NCBI GenBank assembly: GCA_902465105.1 | Contig: CABQLM010000005.1 | Span: 1 to 46,790 of the forward strand | DNA length: 46,790 nucleotides | Reading direction: 5' to 3' | DNA from: an uncultured Collinsella sp. | GTDB lineage: Bacteria > Actinomycetota > Coriobacteriia > Coriobacteriales > Coriobacteriaceae | Part shown: piece after piece, positions 40,196 to 46,790 of the stretch | Layout: every line of letters begins with the position of its first letter | How positions within the stretch are numbered: position 1 is the stretch's first letter | Translations under genes and position numbers: made by a program | Notes under the pieces: model-generated | The model's input: only the letters and a program-made list of their open reading frames with translations | Database searches by the model: none | Told to the model about the DNA's origin: nothing

Positions 40196-40347
40196 GAGAC
40201 TCCTTCTTGGCCCTCTCGGGCATCATCGCCCCATTCGCGGGGCCCGTCGCGCACTCTTTGCGCTTTAAACATTCATGCCTCTCGGCAAAACGTCCATTAG
40301 TTTATGGTGTCGCCATCCAATCTAGCTGCAGAATCTATGTGCACACA

Positions 40348-41763
40348 TTAATGCGACATGTGCGACTCGCGGCGAGCATATACCAGCGACGTCGCGAACC
40401 CGACCACGGCAATTACAGCCGCCACACGCACGGCAGCTGCAAATCCAATCGCCTGGGCAACGTCGGTCGCGGCGCCAGCGGCGCCGGCAGTCGCCGCAGA
40501 ACTCGAGAGCAGGCCGATAAACAGCGACGGGCCAAACGATGCGGCAATCATGTTCCACGTGTTGAGCAATGCCGTTCCGTGAGGATGCTCAGCGGCAGGC
40601 AGCGTCTCCAAGCCGGCCGTCTGCGAGGGGCTCAGCACCAAACCGACTCCGGCATACACCACAACGGTCAGCGCCACGACAACACCGATGTTCATGCTTG
40701 CCGCCGGCATCGAGATGGCAATCTGCCCCACGGCAATCAGGGCAAAGCCGACCGGCAGCAGCGGCCATGTGCCACGGGCGTCCATCACGCGTCCGCCCAC
40801 AATCGAGGTCACGGCGTTGCAGGCAATCGCCGGCAAAATGAGCAAGCCCGCAACAAGTGCGGTCATGCCGTATGCGCCCTCAAAATAGAGCGGCAACAAA
40901 ACGCTCATCGAGAACGTTGTCATCATCGACACCACCACAAGCAAACACGCAGGCCAAAAACGAACGCTCGCCATGGGACGCACGTTAAGCACCGGATGCA
41001 CGAGCTTGAGCTGACGGGCCGCAAACAGGCCGAGCAGCACAACAGCGGCGAAGAACGTCACGATGCCGGCGATCAGATTGGTCGAGAACTCGCCTACGGA
41101 ATACACAAATGCCGTAATGCCGGCGGCGAGCAAAACAACCGACAGAATATCAAGCGTGGTGTTCGAGCGCTCTCCGACATTCTGAACATGCTTTACGCCC
41201 GCTGCAGCGACCGCAATGCCGCCCACCAGCGGCACTACGAACACCGCTCTCCAGCCAAACAACGTGCACATAAGACCGCTGATCACGGGTTCAAACGCCG
41301 GTCCTAGCGTAATGCAGGCACCGCCCAGGCTCAGATACAGACCGAGCTTCTCGCGCGGAGCGCAAGACAGCACCACGTTCATCATGAGCGGGAACAAGAT
41401 GCCCGATCCCGCAGCCTGCAAAATACGGCTTGGCAGCAAAACGCTAAACGACGGAGCGATCAGGCACAGGACTTCGCCGGCGACCATGCATCCGCATGCG
41501 AAAAACAGCAGCTTGCGCGTCGAGAAACGGCCGGACAGGAAGGCCATGATGGCCGTAAAGATCGACGTCACGATCATGTAGCCCGAAACGAGCCACTGCG
41601 CCGTGGTGGCACTCACCAAAAAAGCCGCCATAATGTCGTGCAACGCCACGTTAATGATGTTCTCGTTAAATGCGGCGACAAAGGCTGCAATATACATTAC
41701 GACGAGAAGCGCCGCAGTGGCCGATGGCGTTACTTGAACTTGTTGCTGAGATTTGGTCCCCAT
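40348..41763 (-). CDS. MFS multidrug transporter, DHA2 (EmrB/QacA) type
   Basis: This 471-residue transporter has about 14 hydrophobic segments. Segment 1 (FVAAFNENIINVALHDI) is followed by TTAQWLVSGYMIVTSIFTAI, the LSGRFSTRKL loop motif, and the DHA2-type LLPSRILQAAGSGILFPL. Such proteins export drugs or lipids using the proton gradient. The ATG at 41763 follows AGGAAGGAA; the open frame upstream continues over the deformylase gene in antisense and is not coding. It is divergent from the deformylase gene. Confidence 0.9.
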   Translation of the reverse strand: MGTKSQQQVQVTPSATAALLVVMYIAAFVAAFNENIINVALHDIMAAFLVSATTAQWLVSGYMIVTSIFTAIMAFLSGRFSTRKLLFFACGCMVAGEVLCLIAPSFSVLLPSRILQAAGSGILFPLMMNVVLSCAPREKLGLYLSLGGACITLGPAFEPVISGLMCTLFGWRAVFVVPLVGGIAVAAAGVKHVQNVGERSNTTLDILSVVLLAAGITAFVYSVGEFSTNLIAGIVTFFAAVVLLGLFAARQLKLVHPVLNVRPMASVRFWPACLLVVVSMMTTFSMSVLLPLYFEGAYGMTALVAGLLILPAIACNAVTSIVGGRVMDARGTWPLLPVGFALIAVGQIAISMPAASMNIGVVVALTVVVYAGVGLVLSPSQTAGLETLPAAEHPHGTALLNTWNMIAASFGPSLFIGLLSSSAATAGAAGAATDVAQAIGFAAAVRVAAVIAVVGFATSLVYARRESHMSH

Positions 41764-41968
41764 GAAATTCCTTCCTCTTGGAACGACAGTCGCATCGCCC
41801 CAGAGGAACAGCCCAGGGCGAAAAATGAGCCCTAGACTTACGCCAGACGCCGTACACGACGAGTCTGACAACATGGTCCAACGTCGAAAGATTGTAACGC
41901 GGACGCACAGCTTTCCTTCCGCGCTATTATTAAAAGCCCACGAAAGCATGAGACATGAGGAGCCCGCC

Positions 41969-42379
41969 ATGATTAAGCCCATCATGAAATCCGAGTTCTT
42001 TTTGCGCCTGCCTTCCGAAGACGCGGGACCCGACGATGTCGTGACCGGGCAGGATCTCCTGGATACACTCCACGAGCATGAGCACGAGTGCGTGGGGCTC
42101 GCCGCCAACATGATCGGTGTGCGCAAGCGCATCATCTGCGTAAAGGACGGCAACAGGGTGCTCATGATGTACAACCCTCAAATTCTTGAGCAGGTCAATG
42201 CCTATCAGACGAGCGAAGGCTGCCTCTCACTGACCGGCGAGCGTCCCTGCACCCGCTATCGCCGCATTAAGGTTGAGTATTTGGACGAGAACTTTGTCCA
42301 CCGCATCAAAAACTTCTCGGGCTACACCGCCGAAATCATCCAACACGAAATCGACCACTGCAACGGCGTCGTTATATAG
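41969..42379 (+). CDS. Short variant peptide deformylase
   Basis: The 136-residue protein keeps motif 2 EGCLS, with the metal-binding Cys, and motif 3 HEIDH, with two His and the catalytic Glu. In motif 1 (G-x-G-x-A-A-x-Q) it reads CVGLAANMIG, so the conserved Gln, which shapes the oxyanion site, is replaced by Met. It lacks the N-terminal extension of long deformylases. It belongs to a short, diverged deformylase group of gut Firmicutes and Actinobacteria, and it may act on formyl-Met proteins or on other formyl peptides; the main deformylase may lie elsewhere. The ATG follows GAGGAG. Confidence 0.8.
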   Translation: MIKPIMKSEFFLRLPSEDAGPDDVVTGQDLLDTLHEHEHECVGLAANMIGVRKRIICVKDGNRVLMMYNPQILEQVNAYQTSEGCLSLTGERPCTRYRRIKVEYLDENFVHRIKNFSGYTAEIIQHEIDHCNGVVI

Positions 42380-42456
42380 TTCCGCGAGTCAAGGAAAATG
42401 ATCTGTTTTCCTCCGTCCCTAATGGACCATGGTAACGACGCAGGCTGAGCACACGA

Positions 42457-42600
42457 CAGCGAGCGAGCCGCATTTGCGCCAAGGTGACGTGAAATGAGAG
42501 GGCGCTGACCTTCTGGTCGCGCCCTCGAAATTGAACGTCAGATTGGCGTGAATGCGGCTCGCGCAGCGTCAAGCGGTCCGCCGTTCGGTAGAACGGCGGA
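42457..42600 (+). repeat. Multi-helix structured element, copy 2 (candidate RNA)
   Basis: The outer helix is 42464-42482 with 42543-42561, and two pairs are G-U only if the plus strand is the RNA. The inner helix is 42498-42505 with 42519-42526, capped by GACC-TTCT-GGTC. The second hairpin is 42577-42586 with 42591-42600, loop GGTA, after GCAGCGTCAA. The tandem G-A mismatch (496-497 opposite 527-528) is directly under the inner helix, as in copy 1. It lies between the convergent deformylase and aminotransferase genes, five bases after the latter's stop. The 78 bases from 42380 to 42456 hold nothing I recognise. Confidence 0.8.
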
Positions 42601-42605
42601 ACTAA

Positions 42606-44126
42606 TTAGCTTTGGCGGTAGTGATCGAAGAAGTCGGCGAGGTCTTCGAGGGACTCTTTGAGCACTTCCATGCGCGGCAGGTACACGATGCGGAAGTGGT
42701 CGGGCTCGGCCCAGTTAAAGCCGCCGCCACGCGTGATCAGGATCTTCTTCTCGTGCAGCAGGTCGAGGGCAAACTGCTCGTCATCGGTGATGTTGAACTT
42801 TTTAACATCCATCTTGGGGAAGATATAGAACGCCGCACGCGGCTTGACCACCGAGATGCCGTCGATCTTGTTGAGCGCCTCATACACAAAGTTGCGCTGC
42901 TCGTAGACACGACCGCCGGGGCGGATGTAGTCGTTGACCGACTGATGGCCGCCGAGCGCCGTCTGGACGATCGACTGGGCCGGCACGTTGGAGCACAGGC
43001 GCATGTTCGAGAGCATGTTGATGCCCATGATAAAGTCGCTCATGCAGCGCTGGTTGCCCGAAAGCACCATCCAGCCAATGCGATAGCCCGCAATCATATG
43101 TGACTTGGACAGGCCGCTAAACGTAATGCAGGGCAGGTCGGGAGCGAGTGATGCAATGGAGACGTGCTCGTAGCCGTCCATGCACAGGCGGTCGTAAATC
43201 TCGTCGGCAAAAATCATGAGCTGGTGCCTGCGCGCAATCTCGACGATGCCATCGAGCACCTCACGCGGGTAAACGGAGCCCGTGGGGTTGTTGGGGTTGA
43301 TGATGACGAGGGCCTTGGTCGCACTCGTGATCTTGGACTCCATATCCTCCAGGTCGGGATACCAATCCGCCTGCTCATCGCACAGATAATGTACGGGATG
43401 ACCGCCGGCAAGGGTTGCGCACGCCGTCCAGAGCGGATAGTCGGGGCTGGGGATCAGAATCTCGTCGCCATTGTCGAGCAGCGCGTTCATCGAAAGCTGA
43501 ATGAGTTCGGACACGCCGTTGCCCGTGTAGATGTGCTCCATCTGAACATTGGGCAGGCCCTTGATCTGCGAGTACTGCATAATCGCCTTACGCGCAGAGA
43601 ACAGGCCGCGCGAGTTGGAATAGCCTTCGCAGTCGGGCAGCTGCTGGCGCATGTCCTTAATGACCTCATCGGGCGTGCGGAAACCAAAGGGTGCCGGATT
43701 ACCGATGTTGAGCTTGAGAATGCGCTCGCCCTCGTCCTCCATGCGGGCGGCCTCGTCGACGACGGGACCGCGCACGTCATACAGGACATTCTCGAGTTTG
43801 GTGGATTTAGAAAAAGTACGCATGGTGGTGCTCCTTGTGATTTGAGCCGTGGGACTGGGTTCTGGCTTGGCAACTTTACGGGACGGAGGGGTCTCACCTT
43901 GGTCGGCGTCACCGGCGAGCAGCCAGGTAACATCGACCTCCAAAATGCGGGCGAGCAGCTCTGCCACATCGCGCCGCGGAATCGTCTTGCCGCTCACATA
44001 TTGGCTCATCTGACTCTTGCCGAGTTTTTTGCCGAGCATCTCCGATGCGCGGATTACGTCCGACTGGCGAACGTCGCGATCGGACATAGTCTGTCGCAGG
44101 CGATCGCTAAACGTCTCTTGGGCCAC
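42606..44126 (-). CDS. XRE helix-turn-helix fused to AlaA-type aminotransferase
   Basis: The 506-residue protein has an N-terminal XRE HTH (about residues 5-75, DRLRQTMSDRDVRQSDVIRA, KLGKSQMSQYVSGKTIPRRD). A short Pro/Ser/Thr linker and a complete class I aminotransferase (about 105-506) follow, with AlaA/AlaT hallmarks: LKLNIGNPAPFGF, INPNNPTGSVYP and the PLP lysine in SGLSKSHMIAGYRIGWM. AlaA-type enzymes make alanine from pyruvate and glutamate. The HTH adds about 105 residues not found in plain AlaA. The GTG follows AAGGAGG. A set of GTTCAATTT boxes lies upstream and is likely its own binding site, suggesting a PLP-bound or alanine-responsive autoregulator. Confidence 0.88.
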   Translation of the reverse strand: MAQETFSDRLRQTMSDRDVRQSDVIRASEMLGKKLGKSQMSQYVSGKTIPRRDVAELLARILEVDVTWLLAGDADQGETPPSRKVAKPEPSPTAQITRSTTMRTFSKSTKLENVLYDVRGPVVDEAARMEDEGERILKLNIGNPAPFGFRTPDEVIKDMRQQLPDCEGYSNSRGLFSARKAIMQYSQIKGLPNVQMEHIYTGNGVSELIQLSMNALLDNGDEILIPSPDYPLWTACATLAGGHPVHYLCDEQADWYPDLEDMESKITSATKALVIINPNNPTGSVYPREVLDGIVEIARRHQLMIFADEIYDRLCMDGYEHVSIASLAPDLPCITFSGLSKSHMIAGYRIGWMVLSGNQRCMSDFIMGINMLSNMRLCSNVPAQSIVQTALGGHQSVNDYIRPGGRVYEQRNFVYEALNKIDGISVVKPRAAFYIFPKMDVKKFNITDDEQFALDLLHEKKILITRGGGFNWAEPDHFRIVYLPRMEVLKESLEDLADFFDHYRQS

Positions 44127-44147
44127 AGGAACCTCCTTGCTGGCAAA

Positions 44148-44229
44148 GTTCAATTTATAGAACACGAATTGAACCAAGGTTCAATTTAGGCAGCAGTATA
44201 ACGCGGCACCTCATTCGAAAGTTCAATTT
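44148..44229. promoter_or_regulatory. Operator region: repeated GTTCAATTT boxes and a 20-bp palindrome
   Basis: GTTCAATTT occurs at 44148-44156, 44179-44187 and 44221-44229. The middle copy is half of a perfect 20-bp palindrome, AATTGAACC-AA-GGTTCAATT, at 44167-44186. The set begins about 20 bases before the GTG start of the HTH-aminotransferase gene. Repetition and symmetry fit a dimeric HTH protein, most simply the encoded fusion itself. Confidence 0.7.
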
Positions 44230-44288
44230 CATAAGAAAACGTACCGAACTCCGAGATTTGCCCAAAGCGGACAATGACGTGCACACGT

Positions 44289-45146
44289 TTAGAGGTATTC
44301 GAGAAAACGGGCGGCGGCAAGCGAAACGTCAGCCGTGCGATATATCGCATTGATCTGCCGATGGGGATGCCCCTCGAGCGGACGCACGGCAACATCGAAC
44401 TGACAGCGGCGCAAGATGAGCGCGGGAAGAATGCTCACACCCAAGCTGTCCTCGACCATGGCCATAATCGCATAGTCATCCCAAGTTGACAGTTTTGAGC
44501 GCACTGCCAGCCCCGCCCGACGGAACAGCGGCGTAATCTCGTCATCGGTCCCGCGTTCTAGCAGAATAAACTGCTCGTTAGCCAAATCGGCAAGAGAGAC
44601 GACCTCCGCCGTGGCAAGCAAAGAATCTGCCGGCACTACCGCCATCAACTCGTCGCGCACCAAAGACCGCGACGTCATGCCGTTTTCTCGTGGCTCACGC
44701 GGGATAAATCCCAGGTCACAACGGCCCTCAGCCACCCATTGTTCAATCTCTGAGTAATCGCCCATCAGCAACTCATAATCGACGTCCGGGTGATTGGCGC
44801 GAAAGCGCGCGATCACCGGCGGCAGCACGTGGGTCGCCACGCTCGAAAACGTACCGATGCAGATTTTGCCGCGCATGAGTCCACGCATCTCATCCACCCG
44901 TCGCTGCAAGCAAGTGAATTCCTCGCAGAGTGCCTCGACAGCCGGCATGACCTGCCGCCCGTCGGCAGAAAGAGCCACGCCCTCTCGACTGCGGTCGAGC
45001 ACCTTGAAGCCCCAATCGGCCTCAAGATCGGCCACCATACGACTCACGCCCGACTGCGAATAGCTCAGGCGCTCGGCGGCGCGCGTAAAACTGCCGGCGC
45101 GCACGGTCTCGAGCAGCACCTGCATCTTTTGAATATTCGTTTCCAC
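44289..45146 (-). CDS. LysR-family transcriptional regulator
   Basis: The 285-residue regulator has the LysR winged helix-turn-helix (LLETVRAGSFTRAAERLSYSQ, SGVSRMVADLE) and a periplasmic-binding-like effector domain (about residues 90-285, ICIGTFSSVATHVLPPVI, CDLGFIP). The GTG at 45146 follows GGAGGGG. It is divergent from an EamA transporter gene, the classic layout for a LysR regulator and its target; the palindrome at 45219 lies between them. The ligand is not evident from sequence. Confidence 0.92.
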   Translation of the reverse strand: METNIQKMQVLLETVRAGSFTRAAERLSYSQSGVSRMVADLEADWGFKVLDRSREGVALSADGRQVMPAVEALCEEFTCLQRRVDEMRGLMRGKICIGTFSSVATHVLPPVIARFRANHPDVDYELLMGDYSEIEQWVAEGRCDLGFIPREPRENGMTSRSLVRDELMAVVPADSLLATAEVVSLADLANEQFILLERGTDDEITPLFRRAGLAVRSKLSTWDDYAIMAMVEDSLGVSILPALILRRCQFDVAVRPLEGHPHRQINAIYRTADVSLAAARFLEYL

Positions 45147-45218
45147 GGCACCCCTCCACCTTTGCATGAGTTTTTGTCATGTTATCTATGCATTATATTC
45201 GCTTTTCTTCTAAAGCCA

Positions 45219-45235
45219 GTTCACCCATAGTGAAC
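45219..45235. promoter_or_regulatory. Candidate LysR operator
   Basis: A perfect inverted repeat GTTCAC-N5-GTGAAC lies between the divergent lysR and EamA genes, 30 bases before the EamA start. Position and symmetry fit a LysR site. Confidence 0.55.
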
Positions 45236-45264
45236 ATGCTCGGATATAGAGGGGATGTCAGCGC

Positions 45265-46176
45265 ATGAACAACGGACTGCTTACGTACTTAGCAGCATTG
45301 CTATTGTTTGGCTCCAACGGCATCATCGCCGCTGCCATCGCGCTGCCGAGCTCCGATATCGTGCTACTGCGCACGTTTTTGGGCGCCCTCTCGCTTGTCA
45401 CTATCCTCGCCATCACCCAACGCCATAAACTGCAGGCGCCATCTCGCCCCCGCGAAGCCGCAGCCCTCCTCCTCTCGGGAGCCGCGCTGGGCGCCAGCTG
45501 GATTTTTCTGTTCCGCGCCTACCAGACGATCGGCGTCGGCGTATCCTCACTGCTGTACTACTGCGGCCCCATCATTGTCATGGCGCTCTCCCCGCTCATC
45601 TTTGGCGAAAAATTGACCGGCGGCAAAATCGCCGGGTTTATCGCCGTTGCTTGCGGTGCTTTTCTCATTGCAGCGCAAGGTCTAGGCGGCAATATGCCCA
45701 TTGCGGGTATCGCCTGCGGCATCGCCTCGGCATTTTGCTATGCGCTGATGGTCATCGCTAGCAAGGGTGCGCCACACATCGAAGGCCTCGAGAACTCCGC
45801 GCTCCAGGTGAGCGCTGCCTTTGTGACCGCGCTGGTCCTCACGCTCATCACGCAGGGCACTCCCTCATTCCTGTCCGCCGGCGTCGCCGCCAGTATTGAT
45901 TGGCGCGCCGTCGTCATGCTCGGCGTCGTCAACACCGGCATCGGTTGCCTGCTCTACTTTAGTGCCGTCGCCAAGCTGTCCGTCCAGACCGTCGCGGTCG
46001 TCGGCTACCTCGAGCCGCTTTCGGCCGTCGTGTTCTCCGCCGTCCTTTTAGGCGAAGCCATAACACCGGTCCGCCTGATGGGCGCCGCACTTATCATCGG
46101 CGGCGCGATTTTTTGCGAACTCGCCGGTAAACGCGCAAACGCTAAGGCCGGCGTCGCCCAGGCGGCAAGTGCCTAA
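45265..46176 (+). CDS. EamA-family (DMT) transporter
   Basis: This 303-residue membrane protein has about ten hydrophobic segments and two EamA repeats (LLLFGSNGIIAAAIALPSSD at the start; VAVVGYLEPLSAVVFSAVLLGE in the second repeat). It probably exports a metabolite; the divergent LysR gene and operator suggest inducible expression. The ATG follows GAGGGG about ten bases upstream. The sequence differs clearly from the EamA protein at 666, so they are not recent duplicates. Confidence 0.9.
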   Translation: MNNGLLTYLAALLLFGSNGIIAAAIALPSSDIVLLRTFLGALSLVTILAITQRHKLQAPSRPREAAALLLSGAALGASWIFLFRAYQTIGVGVSSLLYYCGPIIVMALSPLIFGEKLTGGKIAGFIAVACGAFLIAAQGLGGNMPIAGIACGIASAFCYALMVIASKGAPHIEGLENSALQVSAAFVTALVLTLITQGTPSFLSAGVAASIDWRAVVMLGVVNTGIGCLLYFSAVAKLSVQTVAVVGYLEPLSAVVFSAVLLGEAITPVRLMGAALIIGGAIFCELAGKRANAKAGVAQAASA

Positions 46177-46280
46177 CAGCCCCTCTTCAGTTTCGAAGCG
46201 GGGGCGCGTCCGCAATTATCACATTGCAGCAAGCCATTCAGCGGATATGCCGCTGCTTTGAAATGCTACCTGCGTACGTG

Positions 46281-46304
46281 AATAATCCCCAGCTGGGGAT
46301 TATT
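46281..46304. promoter_or_regulatory. Perfect 24-bp palindrome before kup
   Basis: Half-site AATAATCCCCAG is followed at once by its exact complement, with no loop, about 100 bases before the kup start. Loop-free symmetry suits a protein site better than an RNA hairpin. No T-run follows. The rest of 46177-46403 shows no c-di-AMP riboswitch signature that I can see. Confidence 0.55.
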
Positions 46305-46403
46305 GTCTAAAATAACCCGATGTGCCAAACTGCTCTTATATGTATAAAGATGGCATAAAGGTCTACTGCTCGTGGCAGAGGCCAGATGTCCAAGGGAGTC
46401 CAC

Positions 46404-46790
46404 GTGGCACACAACAAGCTGGAGGCAAGCCTCCAAGACCAGCGTAGTCAAGGCGGACACGGAGCCATTCCCCTCTCCGCTGGCATGCTGCTCGTAACGC
46501 TCGGCGTCGTCTATGGCGACATCGGCACGAGCCCTATGTACACCATGAAATCAATCGTCGCCAACAACGGCGGCATCGGCACCGTCAGCGAGGACATGAT
46601 TCTGGGCGCGCTTTCCCTCGTCATCTGGACCATGACGCTCGTGACCACGGTCAAGTACGTGGTAATCGCTATGAAGGCCGATAACCACAACGAAGGCGGC
46701 ATCTTCGCCCTGTTCAGTCTCGTGCGCAAGGTGGCACCGTGGCTGATTCTCCCCGCTATGATCGGCGGCGCGGCGCTGCTCGCCGACGGC
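46404..46790 (+). CDS. kup: Kup potassium uptake protein (partial, runs off the window)
   Basis: The first 129 residues are visible. They show the Kup hallmark [15 protein letters not shown], then [21 protein letters not shown] and [11 protein letters not shown], which match the first three membrane segments of this proton-coupled potassium importer. The GTG at 46404 is chosen because AAGGGAG lies five bases before it; an ATG at 46386 is in frame but lies upstream of that site. The C-terminus is beyond the window. Confidence 0.92.
   Translation, partial: MAHNKLEASLQDQRSQGGHGAIPLSAGMLLVTLGVVYGDIGTSPMYTMKSIVANNGGIGTVSEDMILGALSLVIWTMTLVTTVKYVVIAMKADNHNEGGIFALFSLVRKVAPWLILPAMIGGAALLADG

Noticed and set aside
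43164..44189. Plus-strand frame opposite the aminotransferase gene (341 codons)
   Set aside because: Antisense to conserved motifs of the aminotransferase; no ribosome site or family match.
46177..46403. c-di-AMP (ydaO-type) riboswitch before kup
   Set aside because: The conserved core segments of that riboswitch are not present; only a loop-free palindrome is seen.

Overview
The window looks like a chromosomal segment of a high-GC anaerobic gut actinobacterium of the Coriobacteriia, most like Collinsella. This is inferred from the gene families and codon use; no rRNA is present to confirm it. Supporting families are an N-terminal-rubredoxin (reverse) rubrerythrin, a ferredoxin-fused EtfA beside EtfB and a FAD lactate-dehydrogenase-type enzyme, a PdxST/PdxR vitamin B6 unit, a bacterial Elp3, and a nuclease-like protein with an AbiEi-like front. 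Both ends are cut inside genes: purL on the left and kup on the right. No tRNA, rRNA, CRISPR array or transposase gene was recognised.

Layout. 1-4.9 kb: end of purL, an EamA exporter, a decayed phenylacetate-CoA ligase, a KdgT permease and an AzlCD exporter. 4.9-9.4 kb: an HD hydrolase converging on a three-gene lactate dehydrogenase/Etf operon. 9.4-11.3 kb: two coupled unknown genes and a DUF554 membrane protein. 11.4-17.1 kb: a three-gene operon of a TerB-N/TerB-C protein, a BREX-type (BrxD-like) ATPase and an Lhr/BrxHI-like helicase, the best candidate for a little-described DNA-processing or defence system. 17.1-23.7 kb: tRNA modification (Elp3, TrmB), two further SAM-fold proteins and an XRE/DUF4097 pair. 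24-30.6 kb: a Ski2-like helicase, a DUF2130 coiled-coil nuclease-like protein, and a metallophosphoesterase/small acidic-basic protein/HIRAN cluster. 30.8-34.2 kb: aldehyde and alcohol dehydrogenases and rubrerythrin. 34.4-39 kb: a nuclease-like gene bracketed by repeats, then pdxR and pdxST. 39-46.8 kb: an RGG-repeat protein, an MFS transporter, a variant peptide deformylase, an HTH-aminotransferase fusion, a LysR/EamA pair and kup.

The non-coding DNA is unusually rich in structure. (i) Three 123-bp elements at 23776, 34363 and 35782 share terminal inverted repeats that carry stop codons in all three frames; two of them supply the stop codon of the adjacent gene. (ii) Two ~145-nt elements at 39175 and 42457 share a multi-helix fold with different stem sequences, constant loops and tandem G-A mismatches at the same place. 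Both lie between convergent genes. (iii) Two 37-nt hairpins at 14519 and 28633 have different stems but the same GGGACAGG loop. (iv) Several long palindromes lie at 2438, 38998, 39072 and 46281. These repeat families, together with the TerB/ATPase/helicase operon, are the parts most worth following up.
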